Source: Sinotaia quadrata (lineage: Eukaryota; Mollusca; Gastropoda; Architaenioglossa; Viviparidae). Taken from it: a stretch of DNA of 64,000 nt. Shown piece after piece: positions 22,801-34,700 of the stretch. A program made the position numbers and the translations under genes. The stretch covers positions 101,466,860 to 101,530,859 of the forward strand of contig CM054181.1 of the NCBI GenBank assembly GCA_028829895.1. Direction: 5' to 3'. The notes beneath the pieces are model-generated. The model was not told where the DNA came from. It ran no database searches and saw only the letters and a program-made list of their open reading frames with translations. Within the stretch, counting starts at the first letter, position 1; every line of letters starts with the position of its first letter.

Positions 22801-25800
22801 AAAGAAACTTAAATGTTTTCTACTGTTTGGTAGAAATGTTTTCTCTTTGGATCTATTTTGAGCTGCACATATATTGACCTTTATGAAAAATGTGTCTACT
22901 TTATTGTAAAGTATATTAAAGTACACTACTTGTGAGAGGTGTACATATCCACAATGCGAATTGATGAAATAATATGTAAATTTGCAAAATGTGAATGTTT
23001 GTTTGTTTCACTTTACAGTTTCATTCCTATTTGCCTTCATTCAGTTAATGCTAAGTATTTGATCCAACATGGTGCTTGTCATGATTTTGAGTGCTAGTAA
23101 ACTACTAAAAGCTCCTTAATCTGAAGCTCTAATTTTATGTAGTAGCAAATTAATCTGTTTTGGATTACTGCCAAAATAGCATCAAAGAAACAAAATGAGA
23201 AAGAACAGAAATGTGTGCAGGCTTATAGTTTATTTATTTGAGAGATTGTGTGTGTTTGTGTGTATGAGTGAATATTGCTATATATTTTCAGTATGATGTA
23301 TTCTGTTGTATAGTTGTATATATCACTATATTGTACATGTTGTATTAAAGAAGAGTTTGATTCCTTTGAAATATATATATATATACAAAGAATGAAAACA
23401 TTTCACCTGAGATTGTGCATTTAGTTGAGACATGAGTGAAAATATTATAGAGTGTTTAATGTGCAAGAAATGTAAACATGATAAAGATGAACTGGAGGTA
23501 TTTGTCAATATAAATTTATTTTTGAACAAATTCTGAGTTCTAGATTTTTAATATGTATGTCATATTTAATTTATGTTTTGTGTTTTCCTTCTTCTTTGAG
23601 ATAGGAGTTTATTTTAAGATAATTTTAATGTTGGCTTTGGTTTATATTGCATAGTGTGTTACACAAATTTCACATTCATTATTATTTTGTTATTTTGAAT
23701 GAGTCTGTATATATTTTGAGCTGATGTGAAACCATATTTGTTATGTTGTGCATTTGCTATCAAGATTCTACATTCCACTTAGGATCTGAATATATATTTA
23801 AAATTTACTCAAGCTCTCTCACTTCCACCCTCATACCTTGTTTGTTTTGCATTTTTTATTTGTGTGTATTGGGGATGTGCTACCCTCTCAAGGGGCAGCA
23901 ACTTGAATTTGATATTACCGCCAGTACAAACAAGAATTGCTTCCCCTTTTTCAGGCTGTCGAGCTTGTATCTTGACAAAGAAACCGGTAGAGGTTGACAG
24001 TTTTTCCCCTCTCTCATTATTCATTCAAATTGACTTAAACCAAAACCTGAATTTGAAATATTTTATAAACTTCACAAAGTCAGACCTTTCAGTAACTTGA
24101 TGTAAGAGTTGATTGACACTGTATTAATTTATTAGTTTGCTAGGACTAAGGTGTCTTTCAGTACAAGGTTTTCTCTTTAACTTCTTTGACAAATATTTTT
24201 ACATCACTGTATAATGTTATGCTGTATTTGCGCAATTTGCATAATCCCTTTTTTTTTAAAAATAACTTTGACTTGGTTTTGGTACTTAAAGCATAATGTT
24301 TTCTATTTTCAATTTGTCAGACTTTGTGTTTGAGCATATACATACACCAATTTTGTTCTCTATTTGCTTTGCTTTATTTTCTTTATGTACATTTTTTTCC
24401 CATACTGCTATCAAATGTTTAAGTCAATTGTTATTTTATTGTAAATAATTGTTATTTATTAAATATGACTAACTAGTAAAATTCAAACGTTTTTAGATAT
24501 ATGTATAAAATGGCAAAAATGCATTCAGTACTGTGTTTAAAGCCTTTAGAACATTAAATTAACCTTGCAAATAGTTGAATGAAATTTGAGAAATGATTCT
24601 ATAATAAATGACCCCACAGTACTGAGGCTATCAGAGATTTCCAAAGGAATACTTTGTGCAGAGTGTAGTTGTGCAAGTCAAAATTTAGAAACCTATTTAA
24701 ATGTAACTCAGTAGCATTTTTCACCTCTGCATTAAATAAATGAAATAATCACTTAAAACATCAATGAAATCTTCATCATGCTGCATGCAGTTCCATTGCA
24801 CACATCAGCGTAAATTTTGCTTTGCTTTACACTTATGGTGTAAATAGTAACCCTCCAGTAGAATCATGTATTATGAAATAACTTAACAATGACCATCAGA
24901 TATAGCTGTAGTACTGACAGATGGGAACACTTCCAAACAGTAAAAAAAAAAAATTAGTTGCTGTGTGACACTGACTAGTTTCTCATTATGCACAGGTTCA
25001 GTGGAATTGCACCGTATGCACATTCATTCTAGTTCTGCAAATTCAACTGTACATGCTAGAATATCTCATTATGTACATCTCTCCAGGCTGAATTTGATTC
25101 TAGGCCTCTTAAATCTAGGAATTCTGTGTAACAAATGTTAACAATCTATTTCCTGTGGTGATCAATCAAAGAAAGATCTCTTCCAATATTGCAGGAATTG
25201 TGCAAACATTGGAAGCATGCAGATGTTGGTTAATTCTGACTGTACATGATTTTGGATTTAATGCTGTCTTTACACTGTGACCCTGTAGTAAGATGGTGGT
25301 TAATTCTGACTGTACATGATTTTGGACTTAATGCTTTCTTAACCCTGTGACCCCCATAATAAGATGCTCCACAGCATTGTGATCCTCTCCACAAGCATTT
25401 TTAGGTTGTGCACTGTAAAATGTTGTTAACTAGTGTCTGCTTGCAACTAGTATATATCTATTTCTAGTTTAGACAACAGCAAAGACCACTAGATTGTTTT
25501 GGTTATGGTTTATTGCTTTTCTTGGCTTTGTTTTATAAAGATTGTTTTGCATTTCATTTCTCCACTGTGAATTGTTTCTTACTTAGTTTTTATAAAATGG
25601 GCATGGCTAGAAATGTACTCACATTTTGTATGTGTAATATTAATATAACATTTGTGAGTTATCATTTAATATTGTTTCATGTGTAATGAAATCTATTTTT
25701 TTGTCTGTGAATTAAAATGGAGATATGGTACACCATTGTATTTTCGTCTTGGGGTCATTTGTTCATAAGGCATTGTACAACATTCAAATACATTTTCTCC

Positions 25801-25880
25801 TTGTACCTTGTTTTGGTTTCTGGTGTTCACTCATTTAAATCTGTTATGCTCAGAAACCAGAAAGTTCAGAACATAGTGGT
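22801..25880. other. Intergenic DNA, no gene recognised
   Basis: AT-rich sequence with a short AT repeat at about 23373 and a 73-bp duplication at 25218-25366 (ggttaattctgactgtacat twice). I read through the short open frames here and none resembles a known family. Confidence 0.5.
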
Positions 25881-25904
25881 TGAAGAGTTCAGACAGATAT
25901 AGAA

Positions 25905-26135
25905 CACACTGGACTGATAAACCAATGAACTTCTGCATAGCAATGTCCCTTCATCTGCAGAATAGGTTGGAATCGAACCTTGTCCTGGGCAGACGTGTAG
26001 TTAACAGATTTGCCCATGCCCTGTAGTTTGGTCTGTTTAGCTTGCCTAAAAAAACAGGGGGACTCGATCCATGAACTTTTGCTGTAATCAAAAGTTGCAG
26101 TCCATAACCATCAACACCTAAGCTAGGCACGGAGA
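25905..26135 (-). mobile_element. tRNA-like SINE candidate
   Basis: On the minus strand there is a good RNA polymerase III B-box, GGTTCGATTCC, within about 25965-25985, preceded by a tRNA-like anticodon segment (ATCTGTTAACTA). Further upstream on that strand lies a second, decayed tRNA-like stretch with an A-box-like TAGCTTAGGTG (about 26115) and a B-box-like GGATCGAGTCC (about 26065). This pattern suggests a tRNA-derived SINE or two fused copies. No tail repeat or target duplication could be fixed. Confidence 0.4.
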
Positions 26136-26159
26136 GACACAGGAGGAAACTCTTCCTAC

Positions 26160-26735
26160 CACTCTATCTCTCTTTTCTCTTTTTCACTCCTTATATTATA
26201 ACTCAATACATTTCTCTGTCTCTTTTCACTCCTTATATTATAACTCAATACATTTCTCTGTCTCTTTTCACTCCTTATATTACAACTCAATACATTTCTC
26301 TGTCTCTTTTCACTCCTTATATTATAACTCAATACATTTCTCTCTCTTTTCTTTTCACTCCTTATATTATAACTCAATACATTTCTCTGTCTCTTTTCAC
26401 TCCTTATATTATAACTCAATACATTTCTCTCTCTTTTCTTTTCACTCCTTATATTATAACTCAATACATTTCTCTCTCTTTTCTTTTCACTCCTTATATT
26501 ATAACTCAATACATTTCTCTGTCTCTTTTCACTCCTTATATTATAACTCAATACATTTCTCTGTCTCTTTTCACTCCTTATATTATAACTCAATACATTT
26601 CTCTCTCTTTTCTTTTCACTCCTTATATTATAACTCAATACATTTCTCTGTCTCTTTTCACTCCTTATATTATAACTCAATACATTTCTCTGTCTCTTTT
26701 CACTCCTTATATTACAACTCAATACATTTCTCGAA
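26160..26735. repeat. 42/45-bp minisatellite, about 13 copies
   Basis: Units read cactccttatattataactc then aatacatttctctgtctctt. Two length classes (42 and 45 bp) alternate irregularly, and both are multiples of three. This leaves a 198-codon open frame on the minus strand with a 14/15-residue repeat (NVLSYNIRSEKRQR). There is no recognised domain, signal or splice support, so I do not call it a gene. Confidence 0.93.
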
Positions 26736-27535
26736 AGTTCCACAGTCAGCATTTTTTCAATAGGAAGCAGACGTAGAAAATAAAAGGAAATTCACGTGCT
26801 TTTTTTTCTCCGTTTAAAACTTTAAATTGTTTTGTTTCTGACCTCAGGTATAGCTATTATCTCAGTGCATCTCTTAGCTATTCTCGCTACTTAGAAAAAA
26901 AAATACAATTCAATATGGCTGTTGTGTTGAGAGGTAGGGGTGTCATTTTTCTTTTAAATTAATGTTCCTATAAATAAATTACTATTACATTCTGTGACCT
27001 TGTTTGACAAAATATTTTTTAAAAATTATTTGACGAATTTAATCGTCGCCTACCATGACAACAAGTATAATATATCAATAGCAAAATGCACGAAATATTT
27101 CTAAGTTCATTCTCTCTCAATCAGTCAGTTAACTCACCATTAAGCTAACGGCCGCCTTTCGTGACCGGACTTCTTGCCACTCCAAATTCATCTCCACAGC
27201 AGGTAAACTTTTGATCTCAGCTAGTTGGGTAGTCTCATTGTCGTAAAACTTAATCAGTGGATAATAAAACTACTCATCCAGTTGGAACTTGTTTGCATTG
27301 CACCAGCAATTTCTAGCATAAGTCTCGAGTGTTTACTCCAACTCGGACACAAAAATACCACCTTAAGATGCCCAAGGTCGGGTCACTTCAACAATTATAT
27401 ATATATGGATAGGAAATTTACTCCATTACACTATATCTTGTTGTTGTTTTTTAATTGAATGAAGAAAATGTTTGCTTGTTTTGATAAACAAAAAATTTTT
27501 TTTTTGTTTCAATTAATAACACGATGGGAACATTG
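26736..27535. other. Intergenic DNA, no gene recognised
   Basis: Mixed-composition sequence with slightly more CpG from 27040 to 27380. No open frame or RNA gene is recognised. Confidence 0.45.
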
Positions 27536-27785
27536 CCATACCATTCGTGTCTAGGGAAGAAATTTTGCCTTGCAATTCGTGTCTAGGGACAAACTACCTT
27601 GTTACTCGTGTCTAGGGGACAAACGTTACCTTGCTACTCGTGTCTAGAGGACAGATTTTACTAAGCCACTCGTGTTTGGGGGACAGATTTTACTAAGCCA
27701 CTCGTGTTTAGGGGACAGATTTTACCATGCCACTCGTGTTTAGGGGACAGATTTTACTATGCCACTCGTGTTTAGGGGATGAAGA
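27536..27785. repeat. Degenerate ~32-bp tandem repeat, 7 copies
   Basis: Units share 'cactcgtgtttaggggacag' and 'attttactaagc'. The left units are more diverged. Confidence 0.85.
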
Positions 27786-28119
27786 GGAAAAAGTAACTCA
27801 AGCTGTTAGTTGTGCAATTAGTTCCGTCAGGAGTAATAGATCAAATGGGACCCGTTGCTCCAAATTCCTTAATTAAAAAAAAAAATGTAAATAGATAGAA
27901 GACTAGTTTTGGTTTGGTGGTGGAGTCAAAATTGAACATCCCATCCCTCAGTTTCAGTTTTTTTAAATTATAAATATGTTAATATATGAAACACAGATGG
28001 TGGTCTTAATAGCATTCACTTTTACAAAAAAAAATAAAAACGAATTTTTAAAAAATCCCGTGTAAACAAAAATAAAATATTTATTTAGTTTCCTGTAAAC
28101 GTAAGATTTAGTCAGTACC

Positions 28120-28420
28120 AATACCCTTGAATGACCTTAAACTTGTCCGAAATGAATGCATGTGTAGTCAACGGGTTTATCTGATCAGATACAATCCATT
28201 ATAGTCAAAGCGTCGATCTGAGCAGATACGTGTTCGTGAGAGAGACCTAGTCGAAAGAACAAAAATTGGCATACCCATAGTAATTTTGCCTCGCGCAAAA
28301 CGTGTATGACGTCACGGTAACCTTGACATTTCAGAAGACAAAAGTCACCTCGCAACGTGATAGCGGTGTTCTAGGTGAAGCACGGAGATTGTGATAAGTC
28401 AGTGTATGTAGGTAAGAGCA
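28120..28420. promoter_or_regulatory. CpG-containing stretch with a CRE
   Basis: A perfect TGACGTCA lies at 28307-28314, near tcgcgcaaaacg and other CpG sites in otherwise AT-rich DNA. It is promoter-like, but no transcript start or downstream gene can be assigned. Confidence 0.25.
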
Positions 28421-28654
28421 CAGTCACTTTGTATGTTTGTCAACATGTTCACAGCTCTATTTTTATCACTTAATAGCAGTGAAGGATCTTGAGTTGTCTT
28501 TCACTTCTCATATCTTTCGGATCGTACCAAACACCAAATCTTTCAAGGATATTTTCCGCAAAAAAAAAACAACAACGTTCTTTGGGGTGATGAATTTTTA
28601 TAATAGTTCCACCATCACCACCACCCAGCTTATAGTTGCATGGAACTGAGCAAT

Positions 28655-29935
28655 ATATGTACAGGAATCCCCTGCTTAGCGCCCTTAATTTGTTCTTGAG
28701 CGCTAAAATGTATTTTCCATGAGTTAATAAAAATCAAATTAATTCGTTCCCAAAGTCCAGAAAGCTGTTTCTGTTTGCTTTTAACAATTTTTATTTTTGA
28801 GAAAAATTGTTTGCGGCAGTAAGTGCTGCCAGATAATGAAGTCATTCTCAGTGCGTGTTCATAAAGTCTTGCAAATAAATCCTGAGTAACAATAATTTAT
28901 AGAACAGCAGTAAAGTAGTTTCTGAAAACTTGTTTTTCAGTTCACTCTTGCACTGGAGTTCAATCACTTCAAGTTGTAAAGCCTCTGGAACATTGTCAAC
29001 ATTAACGGTAAATGGGAAAGCGAAAATTGAAAATTATGTTTCATGGCGCATGAAATTTTTAAACTGGACTCAAACTCACTCCGAAGGATGGCAATTTAGG
29101 CTGCATATGTGGTGAGGCTGAGATTCGTGTCTAAGCACTATTTCTGCAAATTTGGAAAATGAACTAGCTTTCCTTGTTGCAGCTGATTTTCCCACATCGG
29201 GAACTTCATCTGAAAACCTTTTTTGTAATCAAACAAATCGTGTGCAAGGTGATCTTTGCCTTGAAGTTTTCATTAAGAATGTTAAGATAGCTCGTTATGT
29301 CGACCAGGAATGCTAAATCTGCAGTCTACTGGTTTTCACACGACTGTGACACTGGTTCCATCTTCATATCCATAAACAAATATATTTCATCTAACAAATC
29401 ACAGAAACGTTGCAGGACTGCCCCCCCCCCCCCACATACACACACACACACACACACACTTCTGCTCAGCCACCTGACTCACCGTGATATAGACAATCGC
29501 TGTATTCTGCTTCAACAGCATCAAGGAAATCCTTGACGCTTAAGGTTCAATGCTCAGGCACTATGAAACTCACTACTTTTACTACAACAGCATCAAGGAA
29601 ATCCTTGACTTGCTTAAGGTTCAATGCTCAGGCCCTATGAAACTCACTACTTTTACTACAACAGCATCAAGGAAATCCTTGACTTGCTTAAGGTTCAATG
29701 CTCAGGCCCTATGAAACTCACTACTTTTACTACAACTAGCATCACATGATTTATTGTTAATCGTTTTAGCACACGAGATCTCTTGATGTTTGATGTGCAA
29801 TGAGCTGCAATCAAAGGATGTTCAATGTTTGCTGTCTTAAGGTAGTTTTGCATTAAAGCAACTACACCACAAACCAATCCAGTTATTGTTGTGTCAATTT
29901 CATTATCCTTTTCATCTAATGTGACGTCCTTAGGT
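28655..29935 (-). pseudogene. hAT-superfamily transposase relic (GTF2IRD2 / ZBED5 / FAM200-like)
   Basis: Reading the minus strand from about 29935 down, broken frames follow the order of this hAT group. TGLVCGVVALM comes first, then AAHC with VMLVVVKVVSFI (29695-29830). Next are ALNLKQVKDFLDAV and EAEYSDCLYH (29490-29740), then VLQRFCDLLDEIYLFMDMK and DLAFLVDITSYLNILNENFK (about 29240-29420). Near the end is HALRMTSLSGSTYCRKQFFS (28790-28860), the C-terminal dimerisation block. Stops and frame changes are many, so it cannot make transposase. A C tract plus CA repeat (29421-29459) interrupts it where the family normally has its RWLSRG motif. On the + strand it ends with cgctaagcagg-type terminal sequence near 28670-28695. 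Confidence 0.8.
29519..29745. repeat. 72-74 bp triplication inside the hAT relic
   Basis: Three tandem units contain catcaaggaaatccttgact, then tgcttaaggttcaatgctca. Translated on the minus strand, the unit holds the conserved ALNLKQVKDFLDAV segment, so the duplication arose within the transposase relic. The first unit lacks a few bases. Confidence 0.88.
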
Positions 29936-30589
29936 GTCTGTCTAACGTCCGTCTTAAGTCCGTCTACGTCTGTCTTGTTTGTCTGTCATATCTTTGAGGA
30001 ACTGATCTTTTGGTGGCTCATATGAGTTACCGGAAGTGACGTACTCAATTGTTGTCCTGACATAGATAGTCGTATTTATTGGAGGTGCCAACACAAGTCA
30101 AAAACAGCAGCAATGCATTATTTTACAAATTCACAATCTGAAAATGGCTTTAGGCGCTTTGCTATTAGTAGCTAACTATATAACTAGCCTGTATGGCTAA
30201 ATCAGCCTGCTTCCTAGCTGTAACAAACAATGTTTGCTATCTGTCGTGACCTCTTTTGTCTTTTCTGATTTGGACTGTCAACTGGACGCATGACACGTTT
30301 CGTAGTGTCTTTTAGCAATATATTATTTTATAACTACAACAGACTGCAGACGTACCAAGCATGTATTTTTTTTTTTTTTGCATTCACGTTGACAAAGAGA
30401 TACCTGCTCGTCCATTCGTCTTTAAATATTCGACACTCCAAAATCAATTTTGCATATTTTTACAAACAGCCATTGGGGCTAAATTATAACCTGTACTAGG
30501 TTCTATAATCTGTTCTATATGAAAAGTTGATTATATTTTATTACAAACACAGATGTCCCCAGAGATTCAACAGTTTAAGGTTTTGTAGC
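29936..30589. other. Intergenic DNA, no gene recognised
   Basis: Possibly the decayed upstream part of the hAT relic up to about 30040. Beyond that nothing is recognised. Confidence 0.4.
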
Positions 30590-30702
30590 ATATATACTAT
30601 CTTATACACTTATAAGTGTTAGCATATATTTATACTATCTTATACACTTATAAATGTTAGCATATAAATATACTATCTTATAAACGTATAAATGTTAGCA
30701 TA
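30590..30702. repeat. 38-bp tandem repeat, 3 copies
   Basis: Units contain 'tatactatcttatacactta' and 'taaatgttagcat'. Confidence 0.8.
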
Positions 30703-30754
30703 GTGGATGATCTCTTCAGAGTATTTATATATTTGTTCTGGACAGACACCAGAG

Positions 30755-30939
30755 CAGGGGTTCTTTACCTTGATGGATGGGCTTCAGGGGTCCGTGAAAG
30801 TCAAATAGTCACTATATATTTTAAATCCTGCATTTTACTAAGGAGGGTTCCATAGCTTTCACCAGATTTTCAAAGGGGTCCGTGACTAAAAGAAAAATTT
30901 GAAAGGGGTCCGTGATTCGAAAAAAGTTAAGAACCACTT
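30755..30939. mobile_element. 185-bp hAT-type MITE with target-site duplication
   Basis: The left end reads CAGGGGTTCTTTACCTT and the right end, in reverse complement, reads AAGTGGTTCTTAACTTTTTT. These are terminal inverted repeats of the common hAT type (CAG-x-GGTTCTTAAC). They are flanked by 8-bp near-identical direct repeats, caccagag (30747-30754) and cactagag (30940-30947), as expected for hAT insertion. The interior is non-coding with repeated aaaggggtccgtga. It sits inside the ~35-bp array that continues on its right. Confidence 0.82.
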
Positions 30940-30947
30940 CACTAGAG

Positions 30948-31605
30948 GGTTGTTTATGTATTTGTTCCCAAGAGTCTCAAGAGGGCTGTTTGTGTATTAT
31001 TCTTAGTCTCAAGAGGGCTGTTCGTGTATTATTCTTAGTCTCAAGAGGGCTGTTTGTGTATTATTCTTAGTCTCAAGAGGGCTGTTTGTGTATTATTCTT
31101 ACAGTCTCAAGAGGGCTGTTTGTGTATTATTCTTACAGTCTCAAGAGGGCTGTTTGTGTATTATTCTTACAGTCTCAAGAGGGCTGTTTGTGTATTATTC
31201 TTACAGTCTCAAGAGGGCTGTTTGTGTATTATTCTTACAGTCTCAAGAGGGCTGTTTGTGTATTATTCTTACAGTCTTAAGAGGGCTGTTTGTGTATTAT
31301 TCTTACAGTCTCAAGAGGGCTGTTTGTGTATTATTATTACAGTCTCAAGAGGGCTGTCTGTGTATTATTCTTACAGTCACAAGATGGCTGTTCGTGTATT
31401 ATTCTTACAGTTACAGAAGGGTGTTTATATATTCGTTCTTACAGACACTAAAAGGCGATTTATGTATTCGTTCTTACAGACACTAAAAGGCGGTTTATGT
31501 ATTCGTTCTTACAGACACTAAAAGGCGGTTTATGTATTCGTTCTTACACACTAAAAGGCGGTTTATGTATTCGTTCTTACAGACACTAAAGAGCTGTTTG
31601 CTTTG
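30948..31605. repeat. 34/35-bp minisatellite, about 18 copies
   Basis: The main unit is acagtctcaagagggctgtt plus tgtgtattattctt (34 bp). It grades on the right into acagacactaaaaggcggtt plus tatgtattcgttctt (35 bp). A diverged unit also lies left of the MITE (about 30718-30754). The period is not a multiple of three, so the three forward frames each read parts of the same repeat. Confidence 0.93.
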
Positions 31606-31614
31606 TTCCGGACA

Positions 31615-31720
31615 GTTACCTAGAGCAGTAGTTTCTCACGTTTTTTTTAATCTGTTGTGTGTAAATGGAGTGTGAGAGTGTTCTTGTGTGAGTGTGAGTG
31701 TGAGTGTGTGTGTGTATTTT
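31615..31720. other. Second hAT-like terminal sequence followed by a TG microsatellite
   Basis: The sequence cagtagtttctcacgttttt at about 31627 resembles the hAT terminal repeat CAG-x-GGTTCTCA. It is preceded by ttccggacagttacctagag, which resembles the left flank of the MITE. A (TG)n stretch follows at 31676-31714. No partner end is visible. Confidence 0.35.
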
Positions 31721-31799
31721 GTCTGCTTATCGTGTCATATGTGTCAAGTTTTGTCCGTTCTTTCAATCCGAGCTTGGCGATGTTTTCAATGTTATACAC

Positions 31800-32143
31800 T
31801 TTAATCAAATGAGAAGGGGTTAACACAAAAGCGTTCGAACTAGAGCTCGAATTAAAACTGTAAAATTTTAATCAAATGAGAAGGGCTTAACACAAAAGCG
31901 TTCGAACTAGAGCTCGAATTAAAACTGTAAAATTTTAATCAAATGAGAAGGGCTTAACACAAAAGCGTTCGAACTAGAGCTCGAATTAAAACTGTAAAAT
32001 TTTAATCAAATGAGAAGGGCTTAACACAAAAGCGTTCGAACTAGAGCTCGAATTAAAACTGTAAAATTTTAATCAAATGAGAAGGGCTTAAAACAAAAGT
32101 GTTCGAACTAGAGCTCGAATTAAAACTGTAAAATTTTAATCGA
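31800..32143. repeat. 67-bp minisatellite, 5 copies
   Basis: Units contain tttaatcaaatgagaagggc, then ttaacacaaaagcgttcgaa, then ctagagctcgaattaaaact. Copies are nearly identical. Confidence 0.93.
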
Positions 32144-33930
32144 TGTTAATTATGGGGTGCTGAAGCATTGTGCGCAGGGAAGACTTTGACTTAAGTCAAT
32201 TGAAGTCACTAAGGATAGTTTTATTAGGTCATTTATTAATATACTGCTGATGGTTGATCTCTAGTGGAAACATTCGTGAAATTTCTAGACCTTAATGTGT
32301 GTGAATCAGTCTCAAACTGAGTATATCTGCTTGCCATAAATATGTATATGACATGACGAGCAGTCATTGTGACCATTAGAACTATGAATGCCTTCGGGTA
32401 GGTGTACTAATTCATTTCTCTCTGACACTTCGATCTCAGGTCATGAAAAATCGCAGCATGCAGACTATGTTGGTACAGAAGAGAATTAGAAAAAGTGATA
32501 AATTGCTTTGAGAGAACTAAGACGTCTATTTATAAAGTGCACGCGAGTTAAGGGCCTTAAGGTCATTAAGTGAACTTTATTTCGTGATAAGAATTGTAGG
32601 ATATATTTGTGGAAGTCCTTATTTCCAGACGAGGCATAATGTATCTTTTGTGATTGTTATATTTAATAAACATTATTGTTGTCTCTTGTATTCATCTACT
32701 TACGCACGTCTCTATAGAATGTATGGGGTAGATAGATGGGTGAGGGCAATATTAATTAAAGACAGATCAAAACCAACCCCTTAAGAATGACGTTCCTGTC
32801 AGCAGAAACTCTTCTGTGACAGAAGAACATTTAGTCTCTGTGTGTTTTCAGTATAGAATTTATAGAATTCTGAAACCACCAGTCAAAACCGCCAGGTGAA
32901 ATTGGACAGTAGCCGTCCTTTTAGAATTTAATCTAGAAATTATAATTCGCTTCCCTGTAATTAATAAGGTTATTAATTATTAAAGATAAATAGTATTAGT
33001 GGCTCTGAAAGAGAGCGCCATCACACATTACATGCACCTTTCCACATCCATACGTCACAACTTATAGCTGATCCATACATCTCTTGTCGTTAAGTAGCCA
33101 TGTCACAACCCTTAGCTGACCCATACATCTGTCGCTAAGTAGCCATGTCACAACCTTTAGCTAACTAAAACGGCAGCATTTCTACGCATGCCATCCAAAG
33201 CTATGAACTTTTCAGCAGCCATAGATCACCACTGTTAGCTAACCAAAGTTCCACCACTTGAGGACACACACACACACACAAGAAAGTAAGTGTACTATCA
33301 TCAGCTCATTTGGCATATTCATGCAAGTACTGTCGAGGGTGGGGGAGGGTTAAGTACTCCTAGTATAGCGGTCGGAATGATGTTTTTATTTCGGAAGTCA
33401 TTTGCCGTTTTTTCTTTTAGGTCCTATTGTACATTTTAAAAACAGCATATTCGACTGTAAGAAGATCCCCTCAGGCACAGGCTATTTGTTGATATCTTGT
33501 AAATTCCTTGTTAAGTCGTAGTTTGGATAGTCGGGATTGTTCCTGCTTAGTTCCGTTGGGAAAAAAAAGTAGGGTTGTTTTATCCATCCATCTATATGTG
33601 GGCGTCTACCCTCTTTACCCATTGACCCATGGAAGTCTCTTCGTAGCATTATGTGATCTGTCTCGGTGTTAACACCTTTATTCATCGGTCCATCTTAGAT
33701 TTGGACATGCGCTTAAGTTTTGTTTTAAAATTTGTACGCGATGACCTTGACACTGAGTCAACCGCTGAGTCTTGGCAACACTGGCTGCTAGATAACGTCC
33801 GCTGGCGCAGCGTGCGATGTTGATAGTATTGGAGAACGTGGGCAAGAAAATTTACTGCGCATGCGCCATGTTCACTCCGATTAACCCTTTAGTTTTAAGG
33901 AGTACAAGTGTTTCATCATATTCATAGCTA
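32144..33930. other. Intergenic DNA with small repeats and one NRF1-type site
   Basis: No gene is recognised. A loose ~57-bp repeat (catacatctgtcgctaagta, tgtcacaacctttagct) lies at 33040-33180 and a short CA tract at about 33267. A perfect GCGCATGCGC is at 33857-33866. That palindrome is the core of NRF1 sites and often marks CpG promoters in animals, but no transcript start can be shown here. Confidence 0.4.
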
Positions 33931-33934
33931 TCGT

Positions 33935-34700
33935 TTTACACACGCACACACATACACACACAGACGCACACCAACACCGAGAGAAATATAATGATACATA
34001 GAGATATGCATACCCAAACACAGCGCGCGCATATACGCACACACCGAAAGAAATATATATCTAGATATAGGTATGCAAACACAAACACACACCACACACC
34101 GAAAGAAAGATATATCTAGATATAGATATGCATACCCAAACACACACCGAAAGAAAGATATATCTAGATATTCATACCAAACAGCACGTGCGCACACACA
34201 CGCACACATACACCGAAAGAAATATATATCTAAATATAGCTGTGCACACACACACACACCAACAGAAATATACTAGATATAGATATGCATACCCAAACAC
34301 ATCACGCGCGGAAACACTCACACCAAAAGAAATATATATATATGCATACCACATCGCACACAACGCGTACACACATACACTCCAGGAAACAAATATATAT
34401 CTAGATATAGATATGTATACCCCAAAACACACACATACATACACCGAAAGAAATATATATATATATATATATGCATACCAAATCACACACAACGCGTACA
34501 CACATACACTCCAGGAAACAAATATATATCTAGATATAGATATGTATACCCCAAAACACACACATACATACACCGAAAGAAATATATAAAAATATAGATA
34601 TTCATACCCAAACACACATCTAAATAGAGATATGCATACCCAACCCCAACCCCAACCCCTACATAAAAGATATAATCTAAATACAAATATGCATACAAGC
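33935..34700. repeat. CA-rich composite array with tatatctagatata units
   Basis: About 60-bp units combine an (AC)n tract, accgaaagaaatatatatct, agatatagatatgcatacc and 'aaacacaca'. The second half holds a longer ~120-bp unit repeated once. Several open frames on both strands arise from it and are not genes. Confidence 0.85.

Noticed and set aside
12091..32143. The arrays at 12091-13015 and 31800-32143 share a 67-bp period
   Set aside because: The unit sequences are unrelated, so the equal length looks like coincidence.
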